The notes: a model not told the origin generated them from the letters alone. DNA of 64,000 nt from Gordonia sp. KTR9 (GCF_000143885.2 NC_018581.1:1488001-1552000), one strand, 5' to 3'. Positions 50,167-59,386 are shown, counted from the first letter of the stretch. Numbers and translations are program-made.

Positions 50167-50493
50167 GTGATCATCGTCGACGAGTTCGAGGCCAGCGGTG
50201 CCACGTTGTGGGCCGAGTTGCACGATGACACCGACGATGCGGACCTGACGGTGCTGGTCGTGGAGGCGTGCCGGACGGTGGATCGTCTCGACCGGTTGCA
50301 CTCGGCGTTGCGGTCGGGTGGCCTGTTCGACCTCGTGGAGCGTGGCGAGTCCGTCGTCGAGGTTCGCGTCGACAATGCGTTGTCGGAGGCGCGCCAGCAG
50401 GCCGGTGCGCTGCAGCGGTTGCTCGCCGACATCGCGAAGCGTCGCGCCGCGGTCCCGGGAGACGACGAGCCGGATGGTCTCGACGATCTCTGA
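50167..50493 (+). CDS. terminase small subunit (probable)
   Basis: 108 residues, alpha-helical (LVVEACRTVDRLDRLHSALRS, NALSEARQQAGALQRLLADI) with an acidic end. Position directly before the large subunit and the overlap with it support small terminase; no HTH motif is obvious. GGAGG lies upstream of the GTG. Confidence 0.65.
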   Translation: MIIVDEFEASGATLWAELHDDTDDADLTVLVVEACRTVDRLDRLHSALRSGGLFDLVERGESVVEVRVDNALSEARQQAGALQRLLADIAKRRAAVPGDDEPDGLDDL

Positions 50494-52033
50494 CGAGTTC
50501 CCGACGCTGACTGGCCGTCAGGATCCGCATCATCTGTCGGTGTTCGCTGGGGACACGACGCACGGCGAGAAGGCGATCGAGCTGAAGCGGCGGATCGGGG
50601 TGTCGTCGATGCCGTGGCAGCGTGACGCCCAGTACGCGATCTGCTCGATGACGCCGGAGGGCCGGTGGACGCACCCGACGTGCTGTCTGATCTGCACCCG
50701 GCAGAACGGCAAGTCGGAGATTCTGATCGACCGCTGCCTGTACGGGCTGTTCAAGCTCGACGAGACGATCCTGTACACCGCGCAACGGTGGAAGACCGTG
50801 CGAGATGCGTGGCGCCGCATGATGAAGCTGATCAAGCGGCGTGCGTGGCTGCGGAAACACGTCGTGAAAGCAACGTGCTCGCAGGGCGAGGGCATCATCG
50901 AACTCGACTCGGGCGCGTTGATCGCGTTCGGTACCCGCTCGGCTGACGCCGGCCGAGGTCTGACGGTCATCGACCTCATCGTCTACGACGAGGCGTACAA
51001 CCTGACCGAGTCGGAGACGTCGGCGATGGCGTTCACTCAGCTCGCCGCGCAGAACCCGCAACGCATCTACGCATCGTCGGCGGTCAACCAGGACCAGCAC
51101 CCGAACGGTGTGGTGCTGTCGGCAGTCCGCAAACGCGGTCTGTCGCGGGAACCGCGCCTGTACTTCGCGGAGTGGATGGCGCCGTGCGATGTCGAGTGCT
51201 GCGAGATGTGTGAGCTGGCCGGGGTGATGGACCGCGACGACCTGGCGACGCTCGAGTACGCCAATCCGTCGTTCGGGGTCATCCAGACCGAAGAGAAGAT
51301 CAACGACATCAAGGCCGATCTGTCGACGGAGGCGGGGCGGAAGGCGTTCGACGTCGAAGCGCTCGGCCGGGGCGACTGGCCGGAGCCGGACGTCGAGCGG
51401 ATCCACCACATCGACATGGACCGGTGGGGTGATCTGAAGGACCGGACCCCGGAATTCGTTGCGCCGCCGGTGATCGGGTTGTCGTTGGCGCCTGATCGGC
51501 GGCACTGGGCGGTCACGGCGGCCCAACGCACCGTCGACGGCGTACACGTCGAGGTGGGGAAGTGGCAGCCGTTCACCCATGCGGAGCTGCTGCGGTTCGT
51601 GGCGGCGGTGGTCACCGACTGGGACCCAGGTGCGGTGATGGTCGACGGCCGATCCCTGGCAAAGGTGATCGTTCCGAAGCTCGCCGAGATCGGTATCGAG
51701 GCCGAGGAGCTGAACACCCCGCAGATGGCGGCCGCATGCGGTGGCGTGCTCGACGACATCGACGACGGAACGCTCACGCACTCGGGACAGCCGGAACTCG
51801 ACCTCGCCGCCGACGTCGTCCAGCTTCGTGACCTGCCGCAGGGCGACTTCGTGTTCGCTTGCGACCTCGAATCAGCGCCGCTGGTGTCTGCCGCGTGCGC
51901 GTACGCGGGGGCGTTGCGGCACTCGAAGCCGCGCACCGCGCCGGCATCACCGGTGTCGGCCGGCGCTGCTGTCCGCGAGGACACGGCCGATCAGTACAGC
52001 GGTGACCTCGACGTGCTCGCCGCAGCGTTCTGA
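50474..52033 (+). CDS. terminase large subunit
   Basis: 519 residues. The ATPase has a Walker A variant CTRQNGKSEIL and Walker B LIVYDEAYNL; an RNase H-like nuclease domain follows with Asp residues in VIGLSLAPDRRHWAV, AVMVDGRSLAKV and LAADVVQLRD. It cuts and pumps DNA into the prohead. The ATG at 50474 overlaps the small-subunit gene by 20 bases. Confidence 0.88.
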   Translation: MVSTISDEFPTLTGRQDPHHLSVFAGDTTHGEKAIELKRRIGVSSMPWQRDAQYAICSMTPEGRWTHPTCCLICTRQNGKSEILIDRCLYGLFKLDETILYTAQRWKTVRDAWRRMMKLIKRRAWLRKHVVKATCSQGEGIIELDSGALIAFGTRSADAGRGLTVIDLIVYDEAYNLTESETSAMAFTQLAAQNPQRIYASSAVNQDQHPNGVVLSAVRKRGLSREPRLYFAEWMAPCDVECCEMCELAGVMDRDDLATLEYANPSFGVIQTEEKINDIKADLSTEAGRKAFDVEALGRGDWPEPDVERIHHIDMDRWGDLKDRTPEFVAPPVIGLSLAPDRRHWAVTAAQRTVDGVHVEVGKWQPFTHAELLRFVAAVVTDWDPGAVMVDGRSLAKVIVPKLAEIGIEAEELNTPQMAAACGGVLDDIDDGTLTHSGQPELDLAADVVQLRDLPQGDFVFACDLESAPLVSAACAYAGALRHSKPRTAPASPVSAGAAVREDTADQYSGDLDVLAAAF

Positions 52034-52070
52034 CAACAGTGATCGTGAAAAGTGAAGGGAGGTGGGTAGT

Positions 52071-53483
52071 TTGGCACAGAAGTCGAAGCCTGTGAAGCCC
52101 GCGAAACCCGCCTTCCGTGAGCGAGGCGCGGTCCTCGCGCAGCAGTCGAACGGATTCTCGCAGTGGGAGATGTTCGAGCAGGTCCCCGACCTGCAGTGGC
52201 CTCAGTCGGTGCGGATCTTCAATCGGATGGAGCGCGAAGACTCGCGAGTGTCGTCACTCCTGTCGGCGATCACGCTGCCGATCCGGCGCGCGAAGTTCTG
52301 GATCGACCCGGCTGGCGCCCGCGACGAGGTGACCGAGCACGTCGCGCAGAACATCGGTGTCCAGATCCTCGGGTCGGACGACACCACCCCGATGGATCGC
52401 ACCCGCGGCCGCTTCTCCTTCCCGCAACACCTGGTGTTGGCGCTCACGAAGCTCCAATACGGCCATTCGGTGTTCGAGCAGGCTTACCGCACCGCCGATG
52501 ACGGTCTGATCTGGCTTGACCGGTTGGCACCGCGGCCTCAACGCACGATCTCGCAGTGGAACGTTGCGGAATCGGGTGCGTTGCTGTCGATTCAGCAGTG
52601 GGCGCCGTCGTACGGCAACCCCGTGGTCGCCGTGAACTCCCCGCACAGCGCGCCTTCCGAGATCCCCATCGATCGACTCGTCGTCTACCCGCATGACATG
52701 GAGCCGGGATTCTGGATCGGCAAGTCGCTGCTGCGTCCGTCGTACAAGCACTGGCTGTTGAAGGACGAGCTGCTGCGTATTCAGGCGATGGCGATTCGCC
52801 GCAACGGCATGGGTGTGCCGATCGCGACGGGTGCCGACGGTGCGACGCAGAAGGATCTGCAGAAGCTCGCCGAGATGGCGCAGTCCTTCACCGGTGGAGC
52901 TCGCGCGGGCGGCGCGATGCCGTTCGGTGCGACGCTGCAATTGCTTGGCGTGCAGGGAAACCTGCCCGACATCGGTGCAGCGATCGAATACCACGATCAG
53001 ATGATCGCGATTGCCGGTCTCGCGCACTTCCTCAATCTGTCTGGTGGCGGGTCGTATGCCCTGGCGTCGGTGCAGGCCGATGTGTTCGCCCAGGCCGTGC
53101 AGACGTTCGCCGAATCGTTCCGCGACATCTTCAACGCCCACGTCATCGAGGACCTCGTCGACGTGAACTGGGGCCGCGAGGAACCCGCGCCCCGCCTGGT
53201 GTTCGATCCGATCGGTTCTCAGCAGGATGCGACCGCCGCAGCGCTGCTCCAGCTCGTGCAGGCCGGTGTGCTCGTCCCCGACCCGAGCCTCGAGCGCGCG
53301 ATCCGCCAAACCCACGGCCTCCCCGCCCCGGGAGCGCCGTTCGGCGCCGCACCGACGGTGGCCGGTGGCACCATGCCGGCTCCCGCTGCGCCGCCACCGA
53401 CCCCGCAGCCGCGCGAGGTCGAGGTCGCCGCGTCTGCGCGCCGCCGAGTACTCACCCCGACAGGCCAGGGAGCGCTGTTCTGA
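52071..53483 (+). CDS. portal protein (Mu gp29-like, DUF935)
   Basis: 470 residues matching DUF935 portals: SVRIFNRMEREDSRVSSLLS, ITLPIRRAKFWIDPAGA, then LAPRPQRTISQW and IAIAGLAHFLNLSGGGSYAL. The portal ring is the DNA entry pore. The TTG at 52071 is chosen because AAGGGAGG lies eight bases before it; a GTG at 52062 would overlap that signal. Confidence 0.85.
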   Translation: MAQKSKPVKPAKPAFRERGAVLAQQSNGFSQWEMFEQVPDLQWPQSVRIFNRMEREDSRVSSLLSAITLPIRRAKFWIDPAGARDEVTEHVAQNIGVQILGSDDTTPMDRTRGRFSFPQHLVLALTKLQYGHSVFEQAYRTADDGLIWLDRLAPRPQRTISQWNVAESGALLSIQQWAPSYGNPVVAVNSPHSAPSEIPIDRLVVYPHDMEPGFWIGKSLLRPSYKHWLLKDELLRIQAMAIRRNGMGVPIATGADGATQKDLQKLAEMAQSFTGGARAGGAMPFGATLQLLGVQGNLPDIGAAIEYHDQMIAIAGLAHFLNLSGGGSYALASVQADVFAQAVQTFAESFRDIFNAHVIEDLVDVNWGREEPAPRLVFDPIGSQQDATAAALLQLVQAGVLVPDPSLERAIRQTHGLPAPGAPFGAAPTVAGGTMPAPAAPPPTPQPREVEVAASARRRVLTPTGQGALF

Positions 53484-54982
53484 TGGCCGTCGAGATTGCC
53501 TGCGTCGCAGGCGTTGAACTGGCGCGCACCGGACAGTGGTCGGCATCGACCGGGGTCACGACGATCACCCGCGGCGACCTCGCCGAGGCCGTTGCCGCGC
53601 TGGAATGCCCCGGCGTACGGGACCCGATCATCAAGCTCGGTCACACCGACCCACGATTCGACGGACAACCCGCCGTCGGCAGGGTCACGAACCTCGAAGT
53701 CATCGACGGATATTCGATCCGCGGCGACCTCGCGGGCATGCCCGGCTGGCTCGGCGAGGTCATCGCCTCCGCCTACCCGTCGCGGTCCATCGAGGCCGAA
53801 TGGAACCACCGTTGCTCGATCGGACATACCCACCCGTTCGTCCTCACCGGGCTCTCGCTGCTTGGCGTGACCGCCCCCGCCATCGCATCACTCGACGACA
53901 TCGCCGCCTGGTGGGACGTCGACACCACCACGCAGGCTGCCGAAGTGATCGCGGCCAAGAAGGGAACCGTGATGCCCAAGAACATCGCAGCGTCGGCGAC
54001 GGTCGAAGACATCCGCCGCGCCTACAACGAGACCGCGAGCTACGACTTCTGGGTCGAGGAAATCCAGCTCGCACCACTGCAACTCATCGTCGTCAACGAC
54101 ATCGACGGCTCCCGCCTGCGGGTCCCGGTGACCGTCGATCCCGAACGCGACGGGCAGGACGCCATCGTCTTCGGCGAGGCCGTCCCCGTCGTCGTCCGCT
54201 ACGACGACGTCCCCCCGCCACCGGCGCCCGAACAAGGTGCCGACCCCGCAGCCGTGCCGATCACGGTGGCGGCATCCAGTCTTCGGTTCGCGTCGCGAGC
54301 CGACTCCTTGCGCGAGGTACGTGCAAGGAACAACTCCGAAGGAGGAGACATGGCAGGAAGCAAGCGTGTTGCTGCCGCAGCTCCCGGAAGCGGCGACGCG
54401 AACCCGGGCGGCCTGACCGACGACCAGCTGGCGAAGCTGCGTGAGGCCGTCGGTCTCACCGACGACGCCGACCCCGCGGTCCTGGCATCCGCACTCGAGG
54501 CGGTGGTGACGAAGGTCAAGGCCGACGACTCCGTCGAGACCGGCGAGGAGGAGACCACCGAGGACACCTCGGAGACCGACACGGCGGCCGAGACCGAGGA
54601 AGAGGACCCGGAGAAGAAGAAGGTCGCCGTCGCCGCGTCCGCGAAGGCCAACCCCGCCGCTCCGCAGACGGTCACCGTCGACGCCGCGGCCTTCTCCGAG
54701 ATGCAGGCGACCGTCGGCCGGTTCGCGCAGTTCGAGCGTGAGCAGGCCGAGAAGCGCGCCGACGAGATGGTCGACGCCGCGTTCGCGGCCGGGAAGATCG
54801 CCCGCCCGTCGGTCGCCGCGTACAAGACGCTGGCGCGCAAGGACTTCGCCGGTACGAAGCAGGTGCTCGACTCGCTCGCCGCATCGTCGGCGTTCCCCGT
54901 CGGCCAGGTCGGCCACTCCGTCGACGCCGAGCCCACCACCGACGTCTCGAAGGACGCCACCTACCAGAATTGGAGCATCTGA
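53483..54982 (+). CDS. head maturation protease with C-terminal scaffold region
   Basis: 499 residues. The first 140 contain a prohead-protease-like domain (IIKLGHTDPRFDG with His, ASAYPSRSIEAEW with Ser, LTGLSLLGVTAPAI). From about residue 290 the protein is an acidic coiled-coil scaffold (ADDSVETGEEETTEDTSE, FAQFEREQAEKRADEMVDAA). An internal in-frame start at 54350 with GGAGGAG would give the scaffold alone. It starts at the portal stop codon (TGATGG). Confidence 0.85.
   Translation: MAVEIACVAGVELARTGQWSASTGVTTITRGDLAEAVAALECPGVRDPIIKLGHTDPRFDGQPAVGRVTNLEVIDGYSIRGDLAGMPGWLGEVIASAYPSRSIEAEWNHRCSIGHTHPFVLTGLSLLGVTAPAIASLDDIAAWWDVDTTTQAAEVIAAKKGTVMPKNIAASATVEDIRRAYNETASYDFWVEEIQLAPLQLIVVNDIDGSRLRVPVTVDPERDGQDAIVFGEAVPVVVRYDDVPPPPAPEQGADPAAVPITVAASSLRFASRADSLREVRARNNSEGGDMAGSKRVAAAAPGSGDANPGGLTDDQLAKLREAVGLTDDADPAVLASALEAVVTKVKADDSVETGEEETTEDTSETDTAAETEEEDPEKKKVAVAASAKANPAAPQTVTVDAAAFSEMQATVGRFAQFEREQAEKRADEMVDAAFAAGKIARPSVAAYKTLARKDFAGTKQVLDSLAASSAFPVGQVGHSVDAEPTTDVSKDATYQNWSI
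54350..54982 (+). CDS. nested scaffold protein (internal start in the protease gene)
   Basis: An ATG in the protease frame is preceded by GAAGGAGGAGAC, the best ribosome-binding site in the gene. The product would be about 210 residues (MAGSKRVAAAAPGSG onwards), the acidic scaffold only. Lambda C/Nu3 uses the same arrangement. Confidence 0.65.
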   Translation: MAGSKRVAAAAPGSGDANPGGLTDDQLAKLREAVGLTDDADPAVLASALEAVVTKVKADDSVETGEEETTEDTSETDTAAETEEEDPEKKKVAVAASAKANPAAPQTVTVDAAAFSEMQATVGRFAQFEREQAEKRADEMVDAAFAAGKIARPSVAAYKTLARKDFAGTKQVLDSLAASSAFPVGQVGHSVDAEPTTDVSKDATYQNWSI

Positions 54983-54983
54983 C

Positions 54984-55430
54984 ATGCCCGGAATCGTCCA
55001 GGTCACCCAGGGTGGCCCGAAGACCTTCACCCCCGCGAGCGGTGAGACCGTCCTCGGCGGCCAGCTCGTCGAAGCCCGCGCCGCCGGCCGAATCGGTGTC
55101 GCTGGCGCCGGATCGACGAAGGTGCTCGGCGTCGCGCTGACCGATGCGCTGGCGCCCGAACAGTTCCCGCCGGCCAACACCACCGACGCCCTCGGTCGCA
55201 CCGTCGTGTCTGCGGTCCCGATCCCGACCGTCGTCGCCGTCGCGTACGCGGGCACCGAGGTGCGCGTGAAGTACGCGGCCGCAGCGAACTTCGGCGACAA
55301 GCTGATCGCCGCCGCGAACGGTGCCGTCACCCCGGCCGGGGCCACCCCGGACGCCCGCACGATCGTCGGAACGTGCACCGAACCCGCCGGCGTCGCACTC
55401 AACGCGACCGGCCTGATCCGGCTCGCCTGA
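54984..55430 (+). CDS. head decoration/capsid cement protein (DUF2190-like)
   Basis: 148 residues, Gly/Ala/Val-rich beta (GPKTFTPASGETVLGGQLVE, VLGVALTDALAPEQ, DKLIAAANGAVTPAG). Position between scaffold and capsid and the repeated beta pattern match phage cement proteins. Confidence 0.7.
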   Translation: MPGIVQVTQGGPKTFTPASGETVLGGQLVEARAAGRIGVAGAGSTKVLGVALTDALAPEQFPPANTTDALGRTVVSAVPIPTVVAVAYAGTEVRVKYAAAANFGDKLIAAANGAVTPAGATPDARTIVGTCTEPAGVALNATGLIRLA

Positions 55431-55458
55431 GCCACGCCCACGAAGGAGAACACACGAC

Positions 55459-56391
55459 ATGGTCAACAGCATCGTGAGCGTCTCGGACGGGTCGCGTTTC
55501 ACCGTCTCCGACCTCATCAAGCAGCCGCTCTTCATCCCCACGAAGATGAAGGAACTGATCGAGAATCAGTTCATCTCCGAGGCACTGTTCCGCAACGGCG
55601 GAGCGAACCCGTCGAGCGTCGTCGCGTTCCGCGAGGGCGACCCGACGTTCCTCGACCAGGACGTCCAGGACGTCGCCGAGTTCGGCGAGATCCCGGTGTC
55701 GTCCGGGCAGCTCGGTCTGCCGCGCGTCGCGTACGCCGTCAAGAAGGCACTCGGCATCCGGGTGTCGAAGGAGATGGTGGACGAGAACAACATCGACGCC
55801 GTCAACAAGCAGATGTACGGGCTGCGGAACACCTTCATCCGCGCCAACGACCGACAGGCCAAGGCGCTGCTGCAGTCGGCGGCGGTCCCGACGATGCCGG
55901 TCTCGGCCGCATGGGATGACCCGGACGGCAAGCCGCGCACCGACATCGCCCGCGGTGTCGAGAAGGTGACCACGGCCAAGCCGGCCGAAGCCACCGAAGA
56001 CGAGTGGTACGGCTTCCAGCCCGACACCATCGTCCTGCACCCGGGCCTGCTCGCCACCCTCATGGACAACGAGCAGATCCTTCGCGTCTACAACGGCAAC
56101 GTCGCCGGCGAGTCGATCGCCTACACCGGCGCGATCCCGGCCGAGCTCATGGGACTCAGCGTCATCCAGTCGCGGACGTTCCCGGCCGACCGGGCGCTCA
56201 TCCTCGAGCGCGGCACGATCGGCTTCTACTCCGACACGCGGCCGCTGCAGTTCACCGCGCTGTACCCGGAGGGCAACGGCCCGAACGGTGGCCCGCGTGA
56301 GACGTGGCGCTCGGACGCCTCGCACAAGCGGGCCATGGGACTCGACCAGCCGAAGGCCGGTCTGTGGCTGACCGGGCTGGTCACCCCGTGA
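55459..56391 (+). CDS. major capsid protein
   Basis: 310 residues, HK97-like: a helical start (FTVSDLIKQPLFIPTKMKEL), the E-loop-like region VVAFREGDPTFLDQDVQDV and P-domain features (GIRVSKEMVDENNIDAVNKQM, MGLSVIQSRTFPADRALILE). It follows the decoration gene with GAAGGAG upstream. Confidence 0.85.
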   Translation: MVNSIVSVSDGSRFTVSDLIKQPLFIPTKMKELIENQFISEALFRNGGANPSSVVAFREGDPTFLDQDVQDVAEFGEIPVSSGQLGLPRVAYAVKKALGIRVSKEMVDENNIDAVNKQMYGLRNTFIRANDRQAKALLQSAAVPTMPVSAAWDDPDGKPRTDIARGVEKVTTAKPAEATEDEWYGFQPDTIVLHPGLLATLMDNEQILRVYNGNVAGESIAYTGAIPAELMGLSVIQSRTFPADRALILERGTIGFYSDTRPLQFTALYPEGNGPNGGPRETWRSDASHKRAMGLDQPKAGLWLTGLVTP

Positions 56392-56798
56392 CCGCGTATC
56401 AGCTCGTCGCGATCGAGTTCACCGAAGTTCTCGCGCGCAACGAGAAGGGGCAGCCGACCAAGATCCACCGGTACCGGCAGGGCGACACGATCGAGCTGAC
56501 CGGCTCCGAGGAACAGCGGCTGGTCAAGGCCGGCGCGGTGGTACCGGTCGTCGAGGTCGAGCCCGTCGACGCGGGAGACCCACCCGCGGACGATCCCGAC
56601 GGCGACGACCCGGACGGCTCTGGCGACGGCGACGGCTCGGATCCTGACCCGGATGGTGATGACGAGCTGAAGCGTCCCCGCAAGGCCGGACCCGTCGACG
56701 ACTGGCGCGCGTACGCCGTCAGTAAGGGCGTCGATGCCGACAAGGCCGAGGGAATGACCAAGGCCGAACTCATCGAACTGGTCGGGGGCGAGGACTGA
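56388..56798 (+). CDS. head protein with acidic linker and C-terminal SAP/HeH-like motif
   Basis: 136 residues; GTGA overlap with the capsid gene. Folded start (YQLVAIEFTEVLARNEKG), a Pro/Asp/Gly linker, and a C-terminal DWRAYAVSKGVDADKAEGMT that looks like a helix-extended-loop-helix. Role in head completion is likely by position. Confidence 0.6.
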   Translation: MTAYQLVAIEFTEVLARNEKGQPTKIHRYRQGDTIELTGSEEQRLVKAGAVVPVVEVEPVDAGDPPADDPDGDDPDGSGDGDGSDPDPDGDDELKRPRKAGPVDDWRAYAVSKGVDADKAEGMTKAELIELVGGED

Positions 56799-57010
56799 TG
56801 GCGCACCCCGCAACTGAGCACCTGCTGTTGCAGTTCGAGTACGGGCACCTCCCGCCTCATCTGCAGCAGGTGTCTCGTGGGTTCGGTGAGCTCGCGAACC
56901 GTCTCGTCGACACGCTGGACGAGGGTCCAGAGCTGTCGGTGGCGCTACGGAAGCTGCTCGAATCGAAGGACTGCGCGGTCCGTCAGGCCGTCATGGACGG
57001 GAAGGCTTGA
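56798..57010 (+). CDS. Acb2/Tad1-like small protein, putative anti-CBASS sponge
   Basis: 70 residues. The second half, GELANRLVDTLDEGPELSVA followed by LRKLLESKDCAVRQAV, matches the pattern I associate with Acb2/Tad1 proteins (helical, LA-x-x-L...GPE...ALRKLLEAKDxAVRA). Acb2 forms hexamers that bind cyclic nucleotides and so block CBASS immunity. Homologues in actinophages lie among head genes, as here. TGATG start coupling. The assignment is by pattern only. Confidence 0.6.
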   Translation: MAHPATEHLLLQFEYGHLPPHLQQVSRGFGELANRLVDTLDEGPELSVALRKLLESKDCAVRQAVMDGKA

Positions 57011-57013
57011 CGG

Positions 57014-57406
57014 GTGGCTTTCGCCACGAAGGACGACATCGCGAGCCAGTGGCGCGCGTTGTCAGCCGCGGAGGGCGCCGCGGCCGAATCACACCTCGAT
57101 TCGGTCGCGGGCCTCATCCGTCACGAATTCCACGACGCCCTCGGACTGGACGACGTCCCCGCCGACAAACTGGCCGCAGCGAAGACCGTGTCCATCGAAA
57201 TCGTCAAGACCGCTCTCTCCACCGGACGGTGGCCCGGGCACATCAGCTACAGCACCACCCGGACCGAAGGGCCGCGATCGAAGGCCGACGCCGGCACCTT
57301 CGCGACGCCAGGCGGATCACTCGAACTGTCCGACTGGCACCGCACCCTGCTCGGCCTGCCCGTCGGCGCGCAACCCGTCTGGTCATTCCCAACAGGCGAC
57401 TACTGA
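57014..57406 (+). CDS. head-tail connector (HK97 gp6-like)
   Basis: 130 residues, helical (TKDDIASQWRALSAAEGAAA, HLDSVAGLIRHEFHDALGL), typical of the connector after capsid genes. GTG start; stop overlaps the next ATG. Confidence 0.7.
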   Translation: MAFATKDDIASQWRALSAAEGAAAESHLDSVAGLIRHEFHDALGLDDVPADKLAAAKTVSIEIVKTALSTGRWPGHISYSTTRTEGPRSKADAGTFATPGGSLELSDWHRTLLGLPVGAQPVWSFPTGDY

Positions 57407-57729
57407 TGCTGGGCGACGAGACCGTGCACGCCCGCACATCGGCAGGCATCGACACCCGCGGCCGCGAGGTCCCGGCGGGTCCTGAGTGGCCCATCGAGAA
57501 CTGCAGCGTCTTCCCGCTCGGCGGCACCGAACTTTTCGACGCCACCCGCGACGGCGCCACCTCGGCCGTGCGCGTCCTCGCACCGATCACCGGCGGACTC
57601 ACCGGTGACCACGAACTGAAAGTCCGCGGCTCCTGGTACCGGATCGTCGGCGACGCCATCGCCTACGTCGATGCAGAGGATCCTGAACTGTCCGGCTACG
57701 ACCTCACCTGTACCCGCGGTAGGGGATGA
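57406..57729 (+). CDS. head closure protein
   Basis: 107 residues, beta-rich (TELFDATRDGATSAVRVLAP, HELKVRGSWYRIVGD). Placed as the second neck gene by order and coupling to its neighbours. Confidence 0.6.
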   Translation: MLGDETVHARTSAGIDTRGREVPAGPEWPIENCSVFPLGGTELFDATRDGATSAVRVLAPITGGLTGDHELKVRGSWYRIVGDAIAYVDAEDPELSGYDLTCTRGRG

Positions 57730-58112
57730 GCGTGGTTCGCGTACAGGCCGACCCGGCACCGCGACTCGCCGACTGGCTCGAAACTGCCATGCCGTCGGCC
57801 GACATCGCGACCGGTGTGCCGCGGAACTGGTCGTATGACGGGCGACCGCTCGTCGTCATCGCCGACGACAGCGGACCAGTGCAGTGGCCGGTCAAGTCCG
57901 ACCACACGATTCGGGTCACCGCGCGCGCCGCCGGTCCCGATTCCGCGCGGACCGTCGTCCGCACCGCCGTCGGCCTGCTCCACACCGCGAAGCTGACCGG
58001 CATCGTCATCAGCCGATCATCCGGCGGGGTCATCGGTAGCCGTGACTCCGCGACCAGCACCTACATCGCGTCGGCGCTCATGACCATCCACGCCCGAACC
58101 GAGGAGCTCTGA
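57726..58112 (+). CDS. tail completion/terminator protein
   Basis: 128 residues, pattern VRVQADPAPRLADWLETAMP, then VKSDHTIRVTARAAG and ARTVVRTAVGLLHTAKL, as in tail terminator proteins. Third neck gene; ATGA couplings. Confidence 0.6.
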   Translation: MSVVRVQADPAPRLADWLETAMPSADIATGVPRNWSYDGRPLVVIADDSGPVQWPVKSDHTIRVTARAAGPDSARTVVRTAVGLLHTAKLTGIVISRSSGGVIGSRDSATSTYIASALMTIHARTEEL

Positions 58113-58387
58113 TGGCCGAACCGACGCTCAAGATCAACAACGCCGCCATCGCTCGCATCGCGAAAAGCGCCGAGGCACAGCGGATAGCCATCGCCGCGGC
58201 CGAGAAGGTCGCGGACGCCGTACGCGCCCAGATGTCGGAGACCGGCGGAGATCCCGACTCCGTAAAGGTCGAGGAATACCAGACCGACCGTCGAGTCGCT
58301 GCGGTCGTAGTCCCGGCCTACGCGCAGGCCGCCGACGGCGTCATCTCCCGCGGCGCCAACGCCGCGGGCATCCACGTCACCACCTGA
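58112..58387 (+). CDS. HK97 gp10-like neck/tail protein
   Basis: 91 residues; helical EAQRIAIAAAEKVADAVRAQ then EYQTDRRVAAVVVPAYAQAA. Small for gp10 but in the right place just before the major tail gene. Confidence 0.5.
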   Translation: MAEPTLKINNAAIARIAKSAEAQRIAIAAAEKVADAVRAQMSETGGDPDSVKVEEYQTDRRVAAVVVPAYAQAADGVISRGANAAGIHVTT

Positions 58388-58478
58388 GGCCCAACAAGAT
58401 TCGTCCCGACCGTCACCCGGCGGCCGGGTGTCGTTCCGTGCGCGCCGTCGCCCGGAGCACCAACAGAAGGAGATGCAC

Positions 58479-59021
58479 ATGGCCGGCAACGCCGACAATG
58501 TCAAGCTGTGGGACGGCGCAGACGTCCTGATCTTCACCGGAACCGGGGTGCCGTCGACGAGCGCCACCCCTGCCACCCTGCCCGCCACGATCACCGATCC
58601 GTGGCCCACCGACTGGAAGTACGTCGGACTCCTCAAGGGTGACAGCGGTTTCCAGGACTCGCGAGAGTGGTCGGAGACCGACATCCCCGCGTGGGGTTAC
58701 GGCACCGTGAAGGTGTCGAGCAAGGACTTCAAGGACACCCGGAAGTTCACCGCACTCGAGGACAACGAGACCACGTTCGGTCTCATCTGGCCGGGTTCAG
58801 ACGACACCAAGATCGTCGTGCCGAAGCCCGCGAACCGGTACATCGCGTTCCAGCTCGTCGACGAGGACGGCGGCGTCGAGCGCTACATCTCCAAGCGCAA
58901 GGCACGCATCTGGGCGCCGAACTGGAACCAGGTCGAGGGCCAGGTCGACGGCTACGAGTTCGACTCGCGCATCTTCCCCGACTCCAACAAGGAGCTCTAC
59001 CGAGTGCAGAAGGCGGCCTGA
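58479..59021 (+). CDS. major tail protein
   Basis: 180 residues, beta-rich: DNVKLWDGADVLIFTG, then WKYVGLLKGDSGFQDSREW, STKDFKDTRKFTALEDNE-type strands, and GYEFDSRIFPDSNKELY. Tube-forming tail subunits of siphophages look like this. AGAAGGAG lies six bases before the ATG at 58479. Confidence 0.85.
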   Translation: MAGNADNVKLWDGADVLIFTGTGVPSTSATPATLPATITDPWPTDWKYVGLLKGDSGFQDSREWSETDIPAWGYGTVKVSSKDFKDTRKFTALEDNETTFGLIWPGSDDTKIVVPKPANRYIAFQLVDEDGGVERYISKRKARIWAPNWNQVEGQVDGYEFDSRIFPDSNKELYRVQKAA

Positions 59022-59023
59022 CC

Positions 59024-59386
59024 ATGATCGAAATCGAATTCACCGAGAACCACGGCGACCACGCGGAGGGCGACACACTGCGCGTCGATCGTCTGTCGGC
59101 ACAGGTGCTCGTCGAGGAGCGGAAGGTCGCGAAGGTCGTCGAGGAGGTGGAGACACCCGACGTCGAGTCCGGCGGCGAGCGCGCCCGCGAACTCAACCAG
59201 GCCGCGGCCGCCGCCGATGCAACGGAGAAGGCAGCAGCGGACGCGGCTGTCGAGTCGGCTCCGACCGATGCGCAGGGCGACGCTACCACCGCGGCCGCCG
59301 CGCCGACCGAACCGCCGACAGACGACGGAGCCGGGCCCGCGCCCGTCGAGAAGACCGCGCCGGCACCGAAGGGCGGTCGCAAGTAG
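59024..59386 (+). CDS. small tail-region protein with Ala/Pro/Asp-rich tail
   Basis: 120 residues. A folded start (IEIEFTENHGDHAEGDTLRV, LSAQVLVEERKVAKVVEE) followed by a low-complexity Ala/Pro/Thr/Glu tail. Similar genes lie between major tail protein and chaperones in actinophages. Role unknown. Confidence 0.5.
   Translation: MIEIEFTENHGDHAEGDTLRVDRLSAQVLVEERKVAKVVEEVETPDVESGGERARELNQAAAAADATEKAAADAAVESAPTDAQGDATTAAAAPTEPPTDDGAGPAPVEKTAPAPKGGRK

Noticed and set aside
52062..52070. GTG start of the portal gene at 52062
   Set aside because: It overlaps the AAGGGAGG ribosome-binding site itself; the TTG at 52071 is correctly spaced.
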